Below are positions 25,978 to 33,626 of a DNA stretch of 35,338 nt, piece by piece (the stretch's first letter is position 1; the number at the start of each line of letters is the position of its first letter). The DNA is from Streptosporangiales bacterium (GTDB lineage: Bacteria > Actinomycetota > Actinomycetes > Streptosporangiales > WHST01). The notes under the pieces were generated by a model. That model was given only the letters and a program-made list of their open reading frames with translations. It was not told the origin of the DNA and made no database searches. A program made the translations under genes and the position numbers. The DNA is taken from assembly GCA_009379825.1 (NCBI GenBank), contig WHTA01000061.1:1-35338 (forward strand), read 5' to 3'.

Positions 25978-27003
25978 TCAGCCGAAGAAGACCTCGGCCT
26001 CCTGGTAGCGCTCCGGGGAGACGGTCTTCAGCTCGTCGACCGCCTCGGCCAGCGGCACCCGGACGATCTCGGTGCCGCGCAAGGCGACCATCGAGCCGTA
26101 TTCGCCCTCGTGCACGGCATCGATCGCCTGCAGGCCGAACCTGGTCGCCAGCACCCGGTCGAACGCCGTCGGGGTGCCGCCGCGCTGGATGTGGCCGAGC
26201 ACCGTGCAGCGGGCCTCCTTGCCGGTGCGGTTCTCCACCTCCTTGGACAGCCACTCCCCGATGCCGCCGAGCCGCACGTGCCCGAACGCGTCGAGGTCGG
26301 CCTCCTGCGTGACCATCTGGCCCTCGAGCGGCATCGCGCCCTCCGCGACCACCACGATCGGCGCGTACCTGTTGCGGAACCTGTTCTCGATGTGGGCGCA
26401 GACCTGCTCGACGTCGAACCGCTGCTCCGGCAGCAGGATGACGTTCGCGCCGCCTGCCATGCCGCCGTGCAGCGCGATCCAGCCGGCGTGCCGACCCATC
26501 ACCTCGACGATCAGCACCCGGTGGTGCGACTCCGCCGTGGTGTGCAGCCGGTCGATGGCCTCCATCACGATGTTCACCGCGGTGTCGAAGCCGAACGTGA
26601 AGTCGGTGGCACCGAGGTCGTTGTCGATCGTCTTCGGCACGCCGACGACGTGCACCCCGCGGTCGTACAGCTTGCGTGCGACGCCGAGGGTGTCCTCGCC
26701 GCCGATGGCGACGAGCGCGTCGATCTCCAGCTTCGCCAGGTTCTCGGCGATCCGCTCGTACCCGCCGTCGACCTTCTCCGGGTTGGTCCGCGACGAGCCG
26801 AGGACGGTGCCGCCGCGCGGCAGGATCCCGCGCACGGCCGCGACGTCGAGCGGGACGTAGTCGCCCTCGATCGGCCCGCGCCAGCCGTCCCTGAACCCGC
26901 AGACCTCGTAGCCGTAGACCTCGACGCCCTTGCGCACGACCGACCTGATCACGGCATTCAGCCCGGGGCAGTCGCCCCCGCCTGTCAGCACTCCGACGCG
27001 CAT
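25978..27003 (-). CDS. pfp: 6-phosphofructokinase, pyrophosphate-dependent by key residues
   Basis: The 341-residue enzyme phosphorylates fructose 6-phosphate. The family motifs are all present: VGVLTGGGDCPGLNAVIR (1-20), AIGGEDTLG (99-107), PKTIDND (123-129) with the catalytic aspartates, and MGRHAGWIAL. The residues that separate ATP- from PPi-users, position 104 and 124 in E. coli numbering (Gly/Gly in ATP enzymes), are here Asp104 and Lys124, the PPi pattern. This predicts a reversible, PPi-linked enzyme like that described from Amycolatopsis methanolica. ATG 27003 is preceded by GAGGGG at a good distance; the longer GTG start has none. It follows plsC by 94 bases. Confidence 0.88.
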   Translation of the reverse strand: MRVGVLTGGGDCPGLNAVIRSVVRKGVEVYGYEVCGFRDGWRGPIEGDYVPLDVAAVRGILPRGGTVLGSSRTNPEKVDGGYERIAENLAKLEIDALVAIGGEDTLGVARKLYDRGVHVVGVPKTIDNDLGATDFTFGFDTAVNIVMEAIDRLHTTAESHHRVLIVEVMGRHAGWIALHGGMAGGANVILLPEQRFDVEQVCAHIENRFRNRYAPIVVVAEGAMPLEGQMVTQEADLDAFGHVRLGGIGEWLSKEVENRTGKEARCTVLGHIQRGGTPTAFDRVLATRFGLQAIDAVHEGEYGSMVALRGTEIVRVPLAEAVDELKTVSPERYQEAEVFFG

Positions 27004-27097
27004 TCGATTCCCCTCACCGGACGGCAGTTCGCGCCGCACAGCTTAACGAGACCCACGGCATCGGGGTGTGCGGGGCGCTGTGCTCGATCTCCGCAGG

Positions 27098-27853
27098 TCA
27101 GCTGGCCCGCGGGTGCGCCTCGTCGTCGCCGGCCGCGACGTCCGGCAGCTGCTCGAGCTCCCGTTCCGCCTTCTTCGCGGCCTCGATCTCCTTCTTCACC
27201 GTGCTGGCGTACCTGTCGACGTACTCCTGCCCGGACAGCTTCATGATCGCGTACATCAGCTCGTCGGTCATGGCGCGCAGTACGTACCTGTCGTTGCCCA
27301 TGCCCTCGTACCTGGAGAAGTCGAGCGGCTCGCCCAGCGCCATGCCGACCGGCCCGCGCTTCGGCATGGTGCGCCCCGGCGGGTGGATCTCCCTGGTGCC
27401 GAACATGGCGCACGGCACGACAGGCGCGTTGCTCTCGATGGCGATCCTCGCGACGCCGGTGTGGCCGCGGTGCAGCCGGCCGTCGGGCGACCTCGTGCCC
27501 TCCGGGTAGATGCCGAGCACGTTGCCCTGGGAGAGCACCTTCAGACCCGCACGCAGCGCAGACTCGGCGGCCCGGCCGCCGGACCGGTCGATCGGCAGCT
27601 GGCCGATCCCCCGGAAGAACGCCGCAGTCGCGCGGCCCTTGATCCCCCGGCCGGTGAAGTAGTCGGACTTGGCGAGGAAGGTCATCTTGCGGGGTACGAC
27701 GAGCGGCAGGAACACCGAGTCCGAGAACGACAGGTGATTGCTCGCGATGATCACGGGGCCGTCGTCGGGTACGTTCTCCAGGCCGGTCACCCACGGCTTG
27801 AACGACACCTGAAGCACGGGCTTCAATGTCGTCTTGAGCGTCGAGTAGAGCAC
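27098..27853 (-). CDS. 1-acyl-sn-glycerol-3-phosphate acyltransferase (PlsC family)
   Basis: The 251-residue membrane-associated acyltransferase has the four family blocks: ASNHLSFSDSVFLP with the NHxxxxD catalytic pair (about 37), the glycerol-phosphate site around GQLPIDRSGG, GIYPEGTRSPDG (about 115) and the VPCAMFGT strand. It adds the second acyl chain in phospholipid synthesis or acylates a related lipid. The C-terminus is a charged helix (KKEIEAAKKAERELEQL). GTG 27853 is chosen because GGGGAGG lies four bases upstream; the frame extends to 27907 without a ribosome site. It is the orthologue of Rv2182c by position. Confidence 0.85.
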   Translation of the reverse strand: MLYSTLKTTLKPVLQVSFKPWVTGLENVPDDGPVIIASNHLSFSDSVFLPLVVPRKMTFLAKSDYFTGRGIKGRATAAFFRGIGQLPIDRSGGRAAESALRAGLKVLSQGNVLGIYPEGTRSPDGRLHRGHTGVARIAIESNAPVVPCAMFGTREIHPPGRTMPKRGPVGMALGEPLDFSRYEGMGNDRYVLRAMTDELMYAIMKLSGQEYVDRYASTVKKEIEAAKKAERELEQLPDVAAGDDEAHPRAS

Positions 27854-28067
27854 CGAACCTCCCCGCTGGCGGACGCCGCCCATCGGCCCCGGCACCCAGG
27901 CGAACACGTCCTGACAGGGAACCCTAGCCGAGACACCGTCCCTCGCGGTAGCGCACTGCCAGGTTCCGCCTGGTGACGCGGGGTACGACGGGTGGGGTGG
28001 GCCGGTTCTCGCGCCGGCGCGTGTTCCGTGCGAACATCGAGGATCCGCACGAGGAGGAGGAACAGGC

Positions 28068-28826
28068 GTGCCCGTAACACCTGGTGCGGAGCCCTACCGG
28101 CACGACGGCGGCCCGGTCGGTGTGCTCCTGTGCCACGGCTTCACCGGTTCGCCGTTCGCCCTACGGCCGTGGGCCGAGCACTTCGCCGACGCCGGTTACA
28201 CCGTGTACGTGCCACGGCTACCCGGCCACGGCACCAGCTGGCGGGAGGCGAACCTGACCCGCTGGGAGGACTGGTACGCGGAGATCGACCGCGCGTTCCG
28301 TGAACTGCGCGGCAACTGCGACCAGGTGGCCGTCTGCGGGCTGTCCATGGGCGGCGCGCTCGCGCTGCTGCTCGCCGAGCGCTACGGCGCCGACATCACC
28401 GCGCTGGTGCTGGTCAACCCTTCGGTGCTGGGTCTCGACCGGCGGGTGCGGCTGCTGCCCGTGCTGCGCTACACCGTCCCCTCGCTGGCGAGCATCGCCA
28501 ACGACATCAAGAAGGACGGCGTCACGGAGGGTGCGTACGACCGCACGCCGGTGAAGGCGCTCTACTCCGTCACGAAGCTGTGGGCCGCCGTGCGGAGGAA
28601 CCTGTCCAGGGTCGACCAGCCGTTGCTGATCTTCCGCAGCAGCGAGGACCACGTCGTGGAGGCGGAGAACGTCGAACTCATCCGCGCCTCGGTGTCGTCC
28701 GCCGAGGTGGAGGTGCGGCAGCTGGACAACAGCTACCACGTGGCGGTGCTCGACCACGACGCGCCGCAGATCTTCGCCGAGTCGGCGGAGTTCTTGGCCC
28801 GCCACACGCACGGCGCGAGACACTAG
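28068..28826 (+). CDS. Alpha/beta hydrolase, carboxylesterase or monoacylglycerol lipase type
   Basis: The 252-residue protein has the full catalytic triad: nucleophile Ser93 in CGLSMGG, an acid in RSSEDHVV (about 195) and the histidine in NSYHVAVLDHD near the C-terminus. The oxyanion segment is LLCHGFTGSP (about 20). It resembles the Est30-like carboxylesterases and bacterial monoacylglycerol lipases. A role in lipid turnover fits the neighbouring, divergent plsC gene but is inferred. GTG 28068 has GAGGAGGAGG about nine bases upstream. The next gene starts 41 bases later. Confidence 0.83.
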   Translation: MPVTPGAEPYRHDGGPVGVLLCHGFTGSPFALRPWAEHFADAGYTVYVPRLPGHGTSWREANLTRWEDWYAEIDRAFRELRGNCDQVAVCGLSMGGALALLLAERYGADITALVLVNPSVLGLDRRVRLLPVLRYTVPSLASIANDIKKDGVTEGAYDRTPVKALYSVTKLWAAVRRNLSRVDQPLLIFRSSEDHVVEAENVELIRASVSSAEVEVRQLDNSYHVAVLDHDAPQIFAESAEFLARHTHGARH

Positions 28827-28867
28827 GCAGCAGCGGGCGTCGAAGCGAGAGCTGGAGGACTACCACC

Positions 28868-29587
28868 GTGGGGCGCGACAACGGGCTGGAGGCGGACGAC
28901 TTCGTCTTCCTCGGCACCGTCAACGGACGGCTGGCCGAGGAGTTGCTGGCAGACCTCGGCGCGGAAGGCATCGCGGCGTACACAGCACCTGCCAACGCCG
29001 ACGAACGCGAACACGACGAGCGCGTCTACGTCGACGAGCACTCGCTGAGCTACGCCCGCGCGCTCATGCGCCGTACGGTCGCGGCGGCCGCCGACACCGG
29101 CGAGCCGGCGGCGAGCACGGCCGACGCGGACACCGAGGAGGCCTGGGCACGCCTGGTCGCGGACTTCCACCGCGACCGCGACGAGGCCGACGACGACCCG
29201 CCGTGGCCGCGTGCCGAGGACGTCCCAGACACCGACGAGGAGCCGGCGAAGGAGCCCGCAGACGACCCGCCGGCGGAGAAGAAGGCCAAGGTGACGGTCG
29301 TCGACCTGGACGCCGAACCGGACGAGGTGGTGGACGACGACCACTACGTCCGGCCGGAACCGCCGACGCTGCCCAAGGGCGACCTGCTGACGAAGGCCGC
29401 CTGGGCGGTGATGCTCGTGGCGGTCGTGTACCCGATCACGGCGATCGCGCTCGACTGGAAGATCCCCGGCTGGGCGGTCGTGCTCGCGGTCGCGGGCTTC
29501 GTCGGCGGTGTGGTCGTACACGTGATCCGGATCCGCGACCCGCACGACGACGGTGGCGGTGACAGCGACAACGGCGCGGTGGTGTGA
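28868..29587 (+). CDS. Actinobacterial membrane protein with N-terminal signal-transducing-like domain
   Basis: The 239-residue protein starts with a small alpha/beta region (FVFLGTVNGRLAEELLADLGAEGIAAYTAP to RVYVDEHSLSYARALM, about residues 12-66) similar in shape to DUF2007-type domains. A long acidic, disordered linker rich in Asp, Glu and Pro follows (about 80-160). Two membrane helices come near 168-190 and 195-217, and then a short acidic tail. The function is unknown. The GTG at 28868 has GGAGG nine bases upstream. Its stop overlaps the start of the next gene by four bases (GTGA), so the two are coupled. Confidence 0.65.
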   Translation: MGRDNGLEADDFVFLGTVNGRLAEELLADLGAEGIAAYTAPANADEREHDERVYVDEHSLSYARALMRRTVAAAADTGEPAASTADADTEEAWARLVADFHRDRDEADDDPPWPRAEDVPDTDEEPAKEPADDPPAEKKAKVTVVDLDAEPDEVVDDDHYVRPEPPTLPKGDLLTKAAWAVMLVAVVYPITAIALDWKIPGWAVVLAVAGFVGGVVVHVIRIRDPHDDGGGDSDNGAVV

Positions 29588-30831
29588 CCGTGCAGTACAG
29601 CGACTCCGTGGAGATCCACGGCCACCTGATGGACGAGGGCATCCTCGCGCGCCTGCTCGACGACGTACTGGACTACGGCTGCGAGTACACCATCGAGCGG
29701 TTCACCATCGGCCGGCAGCACGACGACGAGTCGTCCGCGCAGATCACCGTGAGCGCACCGGAAGAGGAGACCCTGCAGCGCCTGTTGATGCGCCTGCAGC
29801 GGCACGGCGCGAACCTGGTGGAGCCGGGCGCGGCGGTGCTCCGCGAGGCGCCCGCGGACGGCGTCTTCCCCGACGACTTCTACTCGACCACCAACCTGGA
29901 GACCGTGGTACGCCTGGACGGCCGGTGGGTGCCGGTGGAGAACCCGGAGATGGACTGCGGCCTGGTCGTCGCCGACCACCGGGCGCGTACCCTGCCGGTC
30001 TCCGACGTCCGCGCCGGTGACCTCGTGGTGTGCGGCGCCGCCGGGGTGCGGGTCACCCCGAGCGCGTCCAGGTCCGGGCACAGCGACAGCGTCTTCGAGT
30101 TCATGAAGTCCGAGGTGTCCAGCGAGAAGCCGCAGGCGGTGCTGGTGCAGCGGATCGCCGACCAGATGCGCGACGTCAAGCGCGAGGGCCGCAAGGTGCT
30201 GTGGGTCGGCGGCCCCGCCATCGTGCACACCGGCGCGGCACCGGCGATGGTGACGCTGATCGAGGCCGGCTACGTCGACGTCCTGTTCGCCGGCAACGCG
30301 CTGGCCACCCACGACATCGAGGCCGCGCTGTTCGGCACCTCGCTCGGCGTCGACCTCAGCAAGGCACGCGGCGTCGAGCACGGCCACGAGCACCACATCA
30401 GGGCGATCAACGCCGTCCGCCGCGCCGGCTCGATCCACAAGGCGGTCGCGGACGGCACCCTGACCAGCGGCGTCATGCACGCCCTGGTCGCCGGCGACAG
30501 GCGGTACGTCCTCGTCGGCTCGGTGCGCGACGACGGGCCGCTGCCCGACGTCTACACCGACGTCATCGAGGGCCAGCGGGCGATGCGCGCCGAACTGCCC
30601 GGCGTCGGGTTCGTGCTGATGATCGCGACCATGCTGCACTCGATCGCGACCGGCAACCTGCTGCCCGCGTCGATCCCGCTGGCGTGCGTCGACATCAACC
30701 CCGCGACCGTCACCAAGCTCGCCGACCGCGGCTCGACCCAGGCCCTCGGCGTGGTGACCGACACCGGCCTGTTCCTGCACCAGCTCGCCTCCGAACTGGT
30801 ACCGAACTACCGGCCCGGCCGGCCGGCGTGA
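29584..30831 (+). CDS. LOR/SDH-domain protein (TIGR00300 family), possible ornithine cyclodeaminase
   Basis: The 415-residue protein matches the TIGR00300 family, whose domain is named after lysine-oxoglutarate reductase/saccharopine dehydrogenase. It has an N-terminal beta-rich region (EIHGHLMDEGILARLLDDVL) and a C-terminal NAD-binding part (KVLWVGGPAIVHTGAAPAM, VDVLFAGNALATHDIEAALF, GVEHGHEHHIRAINAVRRAG). Archaeal members and the C-terminal domain of cyanobacterial ArgZ/AgrE have ornithine cyclodeaminase activity, making proline and ammonia. That activity here is inferred from family membership. GTG 29584 overlaps the previous stop. The gene is followed by copy B of the dispersed repeat. 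Confidence 0.72.
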   Translation: MTVQYSDSVEIHGHLMDEGILARLLDDVLDYGCEYTIERFTIGRQHDDESSAQITVSAPEEETLQRLLMRLQRHGANLVEPGAAVLREAPADGVFPDDFYSTTNLETVVRLDGRWVPVENPEMDCGLVVADHRARTLPVSDVRAGDLVVCGAAGVRVTPSASRSGHSDSVFEFMKSEVSSEKPQAVLVQRIADQMRDVKREGRKVLWVGGPAIVHTGAAPAMVTLIEAGYVDVLFAGNALATHDIEAALFGTSLGVDLSKARGVEHGHEHHIRAINAVRRAGSIHKAVADGTLTSGVMHALVAGDRRYVLVGSVRDDGPLPDVYTDVIEGQRAMRAELPGVGFVLMIATMLHSIATGNLLPASIPLACVDINPATVTKLADRGSTQALGVVTDTGLFLHQLASELVPNYRPGRPA

Positions 30832-30943
30832 CCGCGCACCCCGTCGACCTCCCGCGCTCCGCTCCTCGCTCACGCACGGCCGGCACCCCACCCACGGCCG
30901 GCATCCTCGCTGCGATGCTCACGCGGGAGGCCTCCTCATGACC
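30829..30943 (+). repeat. 115-bp intergenic repeat, copy B
   Basis: This is the partner of 20867-20981, ungapped, about 77 % identical. Both copies start at or just after the stop of the preceding gene and run into the next ATG, supplying GGGAGG within GGAGGCCTCC, here a perfect 10-bp palindrome. The genes before and after the two copies are unrelated. Confidence 0.75.
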
Positions 30944-31608
30944 GACCGGGTGCGGCTGGCCACCGTCCAGCTGCGTGGGCTGCTGCGTGGTGGCGCCGAC
31001 GTCGCCGCGTCGTTGGGTGCGCTCGACGCCGACGTCGTCTGCGTGCAGGGCACGCCGCGGTGGGTGCGGTGGCGCACCCGCTGTGCGGCGCTCGCCCGCC
31101 GGGCCGGGCTGGTCTACGTCACCGGTGGCGGCAGCGCGAGCGGCACCATGCTGCTGTGCTCCCCGCGCGCGTTCGTCGCCCACCGGGAGGACTTCCCGCT
31201 GCCGGGCATCGCGCAGCCGGCCGGCCGGAGCCTGGCGATCGCCGTGTTCTCGTTCACCGGCGGCCAGCAGCTGGTGGTCGGCAGCGTCCGGCTGGGCCGG
31301 GCCGCCGGCGAGCGGCTGCGGCACCTGGACCTGATCGCCCGCCGCCTGGTGTCGCTGGGCCGGAAGTACTCGGCACCGTACGCACTCGCCGGTGACCTGC
31401 ACGAACCGGCCGCGGGCCGAGCTGGCGCCACCTGGCCACCATGCTCCCCGGCGGCCGCGAACCGGTCGCGCCGGGTGGCCGGGCCGGCCAGCCGGGCACC
31501 GCCGGCATCTTCGCCAGCACCCCGCTCGGGCCCGGCGCAGGCACCGCGGCGGACGGTGTGCGGCAGGCCGTGATCGCCGAACTGGAGCTGACCAACCGTC
31601 CCGCGTAG
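30938..31608 (+). pseudogene. Endonuclease/exonuclease/phosphatase-like gene with a frameshift
   Basis: About 223 residues are spread over two frames. The first 161 codons (VRLATVQLRGLLRGGADVA, DADVVCVQGTPRWVRWR, AGLVYVTGGGSASGTMLL, YALAGDLHEP) resemble a reduced EEP/DNase I-like fold with a shortened catalytic core. The typical Asn-Glu start and SDH end are altered, so activity is doubtful. At 31421-31423 the frame changes. The next frame reads WRHLATMLPGGREPVAP and ends ELTNRPA at 31608, a natural continuation. One lost base accounts for it. The uncorrected frame would stop at 31573 with a Pro/Arg-rich tail. The ATG lies within copy B of the dispersed repeat. Confidence 0.6.
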
Positions 31609-31642
31609 TGAGATTGCGGCCACGTAGCGTACGGGTCCTGCG

Positions 31643-31654
31643 TACCATCTGTCC
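31643..31654 (+). promoter_or_regulatory. Leaderless -10 of the DUF4395 gene
   Basis: TACCAT (31643-31648) is followed by six bases and then ATG 31655; no ribosome site precedes the start. Confidence 0.5.
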
Positions 31655-32152
31655 ATGCCCTCGCGAGGGATCCTTGCGTTCCCCAACCCGGTGAATGAGA
31701 AGGCGGCGCGGGCGGTGGCCGCCGGTGTGGTGGTGCTCGCCGCGCTTACGCTGCTCACGCAGTGGTTCTGGCTGCTCGTCCCGCTGGCGTACGGCTTCCT
31801 GGCCCGGATGCTCACCGGTCCGACGCTGAGCCCGCTCGGCCAGCTCGCCACCCGTGTGCTCGCGCCACGGCTGGGCGAACCCCGGCTGGTGGCCGGCCCG
31901 CCCAAGCGGTTCGCGCAGGGCATCGGCGCGGCGATCACCGTGGCCGCGCTGGTCACGTACTACGGCTTCGGCCTGGTCGTACCGACCATCGTGCTCGTCG
32001 CGATGATCGCCGTCGCGGCCGGGCTGGAGGCGGTGTTCGCGTTCTGCCTCGGCTGCCGGATCTTCGCCTGGCTGATGCGGATCGGCGTCATCCCCGCGTC
32101 CACCTGCGAAGCCTGCGACCAGGTCGCGCTGCGCCACCAGCCCACGGCCTGA
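31655..32152 (+). CDS. DUF4395 domain membrane protein
   Basis: The 165-residue protein has the DUF4395 pattern: an N-terminal FPNPVNEKAARAVAA, two early helices (GVVVLAALTLLTQWFWLLVPLAYGF), GPTLSPLGQLA, PPKRFAQGIG, and two later helices ending in a Cys-containing segment (AFCLGCRIFAWLM, and CEACDQ near the C-terminus). In actinomycetes such proteins often accompany thioredoxin- or sulfurtransferase-like proteins; none is encoded here, so the role is unknown. The four cysteines near residues 132-154 are notable. It is convergent with the flavoprotein gene, whose stop lies four bases away. Confidence 0.82.
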   Translation: MPSRGILAFPNPVNEKAARAVAAGVVVLAALTLLTQWFWLLVPLAYGFLARMLTGPTLSPLGQLATRVLAPRLGEPRLVAGPPKRFAQGIGAAITVAALVTYYGFGLVVPTIVLVAMIAVAAGLEAVFAFCLGCRIFAWLMRIGVIPASTCEACDQVALRHQPTA

Positions 32153-32155
32153 CGG

Positions 32156-33607
32156 CTACCGCTTCGCGGCCTCTGCACCTGCGATGCGGCCGAAGACGGC
32201 GCCCTTCAGCACCGACGTGGAACCGGTGTAGCGGGTGTAGTACGACCCGATGATCTCGCCGGCCGCGTACAGCCCGCGGATGGCCGTGCCGTCGCGGTCC
32301 ACCACCTGCGCCTGCGGGTCGACCTTCAGCCCGCCGAAGGTGAACACGTTCGCCGCCGTGATCGGGTAGGCGCGGTACGGCGCCGTGTCGATCGGCCGCG
32401 CCCAGTTCGACTTCTCCGGCTGCAGGTCGGTGGTGGCCAGCCCGTCGGTACGCAGCGGGTCGAAGCTGCCGGCGTCCGGGCAGGCCCGGTTGTACGCCGC
32501 CACCGTCGCCCGCAGGGTTTCCGCGGGGATCTCCAGCTGCTCGGCGAGCGCCTCCAGCGTGTCCCCCTCGATCGCCGGCCGGTCGGTACGAACGGCGCGC
32601 TGCCAGGTCGGCACGTCGTCGATCTTGCCGTCCAGGAGCACGTAGCCGATGCCGCGCGGCTGCTCGTTGATCACCCTGGTGACAGCCTCGTACGTCGCGT
32701 CCGCCGGGCCCGGCGCCTCGTCCACGAACCGCTCGCCGTGCAGGTTGACCAGGATGCCGTAAGGGAACACGAAGATCGCCGGCTCCGCCTGCGACGAGCG
32801 CGGGTCCTGCGGCTCGGCGTGGAACAGGCTGTAGTTGCCCGCCGACGACGCCCCCGCGGCCAGCGCCATCTCGATGCCCTCGCCCTTGTTGTAGTAGCCG
32901 CCGCGCGCGATCGGGCGGCAGACCAGCGCGCGCCCACCGAAGTAGCGCGCCTGCATCTCCGCGTTGCCCTCGAAGCCGCCGCACGCCAGCACCACCCGGC
33001 CGGTGAAGTCGACCGGCTCGCCGTCCGCACGCACGGCGGTCACGCCGGTGACCGCACCGTCGTCGCCGCGCAGCAACCCGCGCGCGGACGTACGGAAGTG
33101 GAAGTCGACGCCGCGGTCGGTGGCCGCCTCGGTCAACGTCTCCACGAGTGCGAGCCCGCCGCCGACCGGAGCCAGCCTGGTCGTCGACGTGGTGATGAAC
33201 CCGGTGGTGGTCGGCCCGAACTCCACCCCGAAGCCACGCAACCAGCCCAGCGTCGGCCCCGCGGACTGCGCGAACGTCCCGACCACCTCGGGGTCGAGGA
33301 TGTGCATCGCCTTCAGGTTCGACGGCCACGAAGACCGGTCGCGTACGAGCTCCTCGGTGAGGCCAGGGTCCGGGTAGCCCATGAAGTCGCCGAGCAGCGA
33401 GTCCTCGAAGTCCGCGGAGACCTCGTCCTCCGACTTCATCCGCAGGTATGCCTCGGTGTACCTGGTGTTGCCGCCGCTCTCCTCGGCCGGCGCCCGTTCG
33501 AGCACGGCGACCCGTGCGCCGGCCTCGTGTGCCGACAGCGCGGAGGCCAGTCCGGCGATGCCAGCACCGACCACCACCACGTCGTACTGCTCGGTCGTGT
33601 TCGTCAT
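32156..33607 (-). CDS. FAD-dependent fumarate reductase/succinate dehydrogenase-like flavoprotein (TcuA-like)
   Basis: The 483-residue soluble flavoprotein has the FAD site DVVVVGAGIAGLASALSAHE at about residues 8-27, ESGGNTRYTEAYLR near 43, VVLACGGFEGN, ERFVDEAPG and the C-terminal GLYAAGEIIGSYYTRYTGST. It is closest to the tricarballylate dehydrogenase (TcuA) and 3-ketosteroid dehydrogenase-like branch of the FRD/SDH family. The substrate is not certain. ATG 33607 is chosen by homology and by GGAAAGG upstream; the longer frame to 33670 overlaps the aldehyde dehydrogenase gene. It likely forms an operon with that gene (19-base gap) and the FCD regulator. Confidence 0.8.
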   Translation of the reverse strand: MTNTTEQYDVVVVGAGIAGLASALSAHEAGARVAVLERAPAEESGGNTRYTEAYLRMKSEDEVSADFEDSLLGDFMGYPDPGLTEELVRDRSSWPSNLKAMHILDPEVVGTFAQSAGPTLGWLRGFGVEFGPTTTGFITTSTTRLAPVGGGLALVETLTEAATDRGVDFHFRTSARGLLRGDDGAVTGVTAVRADGEPVDFTGRVVLACGGFEGNAEMQARYFGGRALVCRPIARGGYYNKGEGIEMALAAGASSAGNYSLFHAEPQDPRSSQAEPAIFVFPYGILVNLHGERFVDEAPGPADATYEAVTRVINEQPRGIGYVLLDGKIDDVPTWQRAVRTDRPAIEGDTLEALAEQLEIPAETLRATVAAYNRACPDAGSFDPLRTDGLATTDLQPEKSNWARPIDTAPYRAYPITAANVFTFGGLKVDPQAQVVDRDGTAIRGLYAAGEIIGSYYTRYTGSTSVLKGAVFGRIAGAEAAKR

Positions 33608-33626
33608 CTCTCGCGCCTTTCCGGGT

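Noticed and set aside
27959-27973. Inverted repeat CCAGG-N5-CCTGG between plsC and the hydrolase gene
   Set aside because: Arms of five bases in GC-rich DNA are expected by chance and no promoter element is aligned with them.
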